Source of the DNA: JAXMCI01 sp046349435 | GTDB lineage: Bacteria > Pseudomonadota > Alphaproteobacteria > Dongiales > Dongiaceae | DNA length: 64,000 bases | Direction: 5' to 3' | NCBI GenBank assembly: GCA_046349435.1 | Contig: JAXMCI010000009.1 | Span: forward strand, 124,001-188,000 | Shown: positions 62,171 to 64,000 of the stretch, one piece after another | Layout: each line of letters opens with the position of its first letter | How positions within the stretch are numbered: the stretch's first letter is position 1 | The notes under the pieces: model-generated | What the model was told of the DNA's origin: nothing | The model's input: only the letters and a program-made list of their open reading frames with translations | The model's database searches: none | Position numbers and translations under genes: made by a program

Positions 62171-63724
62171 TCAGGCCGCGCTGTCCCTCCAGAACGGCCC
62201 GAGCTCGACGAACGCGTCCCAGACGCCGCCGATGCGGCCGAGATCGGCATCGACGCGCGCCGCCTGCCAGCCGAGCAGCAGCCCGACGGCGCGGCCGGCC
62301 AGCGCCGGCGCCCGCTCGGCCAGCCGTTCCTCGAGCTGGCGGATCAGGCCGCGGCCGACTGCGGCGTCGTTCAGCGAGCCCAGCGTCTCCTGGATGAGGT
62401 TGAGCTGATCGAGATAGGACCGGCGTCCCCTCTTGGGAAACAGGTCGCGGAAGAATTCCCCGTTGTAGCGCAGCTTCTTGCCGATGATCCGCAGCCGGTG
62501 CAGCTCCGGCTCGCTGAGCTCGGCGTGGCGGCCGCCCTGCTTGCGCATCCGGCGATGGTGCTTCTGCAGGAGGGCGGCGGCGAACGGCACGACCGGCTGG
62601 GCGGCCGGCGGCGGCGCGCCGTCGCTGCCCGGCCGGGCCCAGCTGCCGGCCTCCAGCCACAGCCCGACATGCAGCAGCAGCGCGGTGTAGCGCGGATCGT
62701 CGAGCGCGGCCAGGGCGACCTTGCGGGCGGCGTCGCGCAGGCCCGCCGCCTCGCGCCGCAGCAGCTCGAGCGCCATCTCGTGCGGCAGCCGCTCGGCCAT
62801 CGGCGCCAGGGTCTGGTCGACGAAGACGTCCCAGTCGCGGGCCGGGCCGAGCTGCTGCTGCAGCCAGCGCAGCTCCTCGCCGAGCCGGGCATGCACCGTC
62901 TCGTCGAACAGCGGCCGGTAGGCGCCGGCCAGCGAGCGGAAGCGGCGCACCGCGACACGCATCTGGTGGATGCCCTCGGGATCCTCGCCCCGGCGGGTGC
63001 AGGCTTCGTTGCCGCGAAGCTGGTCGAGGCAGGAGCGCGCGATCTCGGCGAACGCCTCGCCCGCCGTCATCGCCGGATCGAGCCGGACCGGCGCCGCGCG
63101 CACCGGCTCGGCCGTGGCCGCGGTGAACAGGCGGTAGCCGCGTGCCGCCTTGGTGTGGTTGCCGAGGCGCACCGGCATCGACTCGTGCAGCGCCAGCGCC
63201 AGCTCGAACAGCCGGCCGCGGCGGCCGGAGCGCAGCTCCAGCTCGGCCTCGCAGATCGGCTGCGTCCGCTCGCCGCTGCGGATCTCGCCGACGTCCAGCG
63301 CCAGCTCGATGGTGCTGTCGAACATGTGCAGCGGCCAGGTGCGCCGCTCGATCCGGGTCTCGAAGATCGGCGCCAGCGACCCCGCCACGCCGTGCGCGGC
63401 GAAGAAGGCCTGCAGCGGCGCGTCCTCGATCCGCGCCAGGTCGGGCACGTCGGCTGCCACCTCGCACTCCATCTCGCGATTGGACTGCAGGCCGGCCGGA
63501 CCGAGCATCGGCTGCTTCAGCGTCTGGATCCGGTGCTGTCCGTCATGGCGGATGCGCAGCGCCATGCCCTGCTTGGAGAGCAGCAGCTCGGGCGTGTCGA
63601 AGTAGACGGTGCGCAGCCGCCGGGTCCGGCCGCGCTCGGTGACGAGCGAGCGGACCAGCGGGTTGCGCCGCAGCCGGCCGATCGCCTCGGGAGCGATTTC
63701 CAGCTTGAGCTCGACTTCCTGCAT
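62171..63724 (-). CDS. CYTH-CHAD domain protein
   Basis: 517 aa. CYTH triphosphate tunnel: ExExK-like MQEVELKLEIAP, paired acidic/basic strands (RTVYFDTPELLL, GMALRIRHDGQ, CEAELELRSGR). CHAD (about 225-517): helical bundle with IHQMRVAVRRFRSL, RDWDVFVDQTLAP and LHRLRIIGKKLRYNGEFF. CYTH acts as inorganic triphosphatase; CHAD binds polyphosphate. ppk and ppx are also in this window, fitting polyphosphate metabolism. Start ATG 63724; upstream open codons have no homology. Confidence 0.9.
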   Translation of the reverse strand: MQEVELKLEIAPEAIGRLRRNPLVRSLVTERGRTRRLRTVYFDTPELLLSKQGMALRIRHDGQHRIQTLKQPMLGPAGLQSNREMECEVAADVPDLARIEDAPLQAFFAAHGVAGSLAPIFETRIERRTWPLHMFDSTIELALDVGEIRSGERTQPICEAELELRSGRRGRLFELALALHESMPVRLGNHTKAARGYRLFTAATAEPVRAAPVRLDPAMTAGEAFAEIARSCLDQLRGNEACTRRGEDPEGIHQMRVAVRRFRSLAGAYRPLFDETVHARLGEELRWLQQQLGPARDWDVFVDQTLAPMAERLPHEMALELLRREAAGLRDAARKVALAALDDPRYTALLLHVGLWLEAGSWARPGSDGAPPPAAQPVVPFAAALLQKHHRRMRKQGGRHAELSEPELHRLRIIGKKLRYNGEFFRDLFPKRGRRSYLDQLNLIQETLGSLNDAAVGRGLIRQLEERLAERAPALAGRAVGLLLGWQAARVDADLGRIGGVWDAFVELGPFWRDSAA

Positions 63725-63807
63725 CCGTCCCCCGAGGGCACACCCGTCACAAATCTTACTCATTCGCCGGGGCGATGCGCCAGCACCCCGTCCCCGCGAG
63801 GCTCCGG

Positions 63808-64000
63808 TCAGATGCTCAGGCGCTTGAAGATCCGCTCGGGGATCGCCTTGATGATGGTCATGATCAGCCACCAGAAGCGCGGGAAGTAGATCACCTCGCG
63901 CCGCCCGGCCGCCGCCAGGCAGGCCCGCGCGCAGTCCTCCGGCGCGGCGACCAGGAACATGCCGGGGGTGCCGTAGCTCATCGCCGTATCGAGGAATCCG
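63808..64000 (-). CDS. C-terminal fragment of a short-chain dehydrogenase/reductase, cut by window edge
   Basis: The last 63 codons are visible, stop TGA at 63808-63810. They read FLDTAMSYGTPGMFLVAAPE, then CARACLAAAGRREVIYFPRF and WWLIMTIIKAIPERIFKRL. The PGF(L/V)DTxM...GMFL pattern and the RFW-LIM tail match the C-terminal end of SDR-family oxidoreductases with a membrane-associated tail. The Rossmann and catalytic Tyr-Lys lie beyond the edge, so substrate is unknown. It starts to the right and is separated from the CYTH-CHAD gene by 83 bp. Confidence 0.75.
   Translation of the reverse strand, partial: GFLDTAMSYGTPGMFLVAAPEDCARACLAAAGRREVIYFPRFWWLIMTIIKAIPERIFKRLSI

Overview
The window is about 64 kb of very GC-rich (roughly 70%), gene-dense DNA from an alphaproteobacterial chromosome. 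The lineage markers are a DivK-type cell-cycle response regulator beside dinB, an EipB-family envelope protein, and an HpnL-like hopanoid-associated membrane protein. A Rhodospirillales-type host fits, but the sequence alone does not fix genus. I see no rRNA, tRNA, CRISPR array, phage or IS element.

Layout. 1-7.1 kb is housekeeping: a partial S41 peptidase, a Nudix hydrolase, rpmG with its own promoter and terminator, divK, dinB, eipB, a D-2-hydroxyacid dehydrogenase, a REP-like palindrome and agmatine deiminase. 7.1-16.4 kb holds a leftward peptide-import operon (S33 hydrolase, binding protein, two permeases, fused double ATPase, amidase), a divergent C45 acylase-like gene, then bluB. 16.5-28.5 kb holds aspS, a hybrid histidine kinase-receiver-CBS cassette, a DUF533/TerB-like protein, an SLC13 transporter, RNase D, two small proteins and a UvrD-type helicase. 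A decayed sulfatase fragment lies at 28.6 kb. 28.8-35.2 kb holds an orphan peptide-binding protein, the cytochrome bo quinol oxidase operon cyoABCD and a ParDE-type toxin-antitoxin pair. 35.2-43.1 kb holds ppx, ppk, sixA, a coupled small ORF with an atypical pyruvate kinase, and a Tat-exported PhoD.

43.1-62 kb is the most distinctive part, a run of transition-metal genes. It contains a ZnuA-like binding protein behind a Zur-like palindrome; copper genes for SCO and PCuAC; a coupled beta-propeller/desaturase pair followed by an hpnL-like gene; and two ECF transporters placed head to head. The leftward one, nikMQO, has an exact GTATGA-N16-TCATAC NikR-type operator just upstream. The rightward one, cbiMNQO, has a cobalamin riboswitch and a hairpin that would hide the cbiM ribosome-binding site. 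A NicO/RcnA-like exporter with its DUF1007 partner, a second small DUF2946-like protein, YcnI, a CopC-CopD fusion, and a cupredoxin with an FTR1 iron permease complete the block. The bluB gene near 16 kb makes the lower ligand of B12, so cobalt uptake and B12 maturation are both represented.

The right end carries a CYTH-CHAD protein and the C-terminal piece of a short-chain dehydrogenase cut by the window edge. Many genes overlap by ATGA, GTGA or TGATG, so translational coupling is the rule. Almost every real gene is shadowed by long spurious ORFs on the other strand because of the GC content; these were left out.
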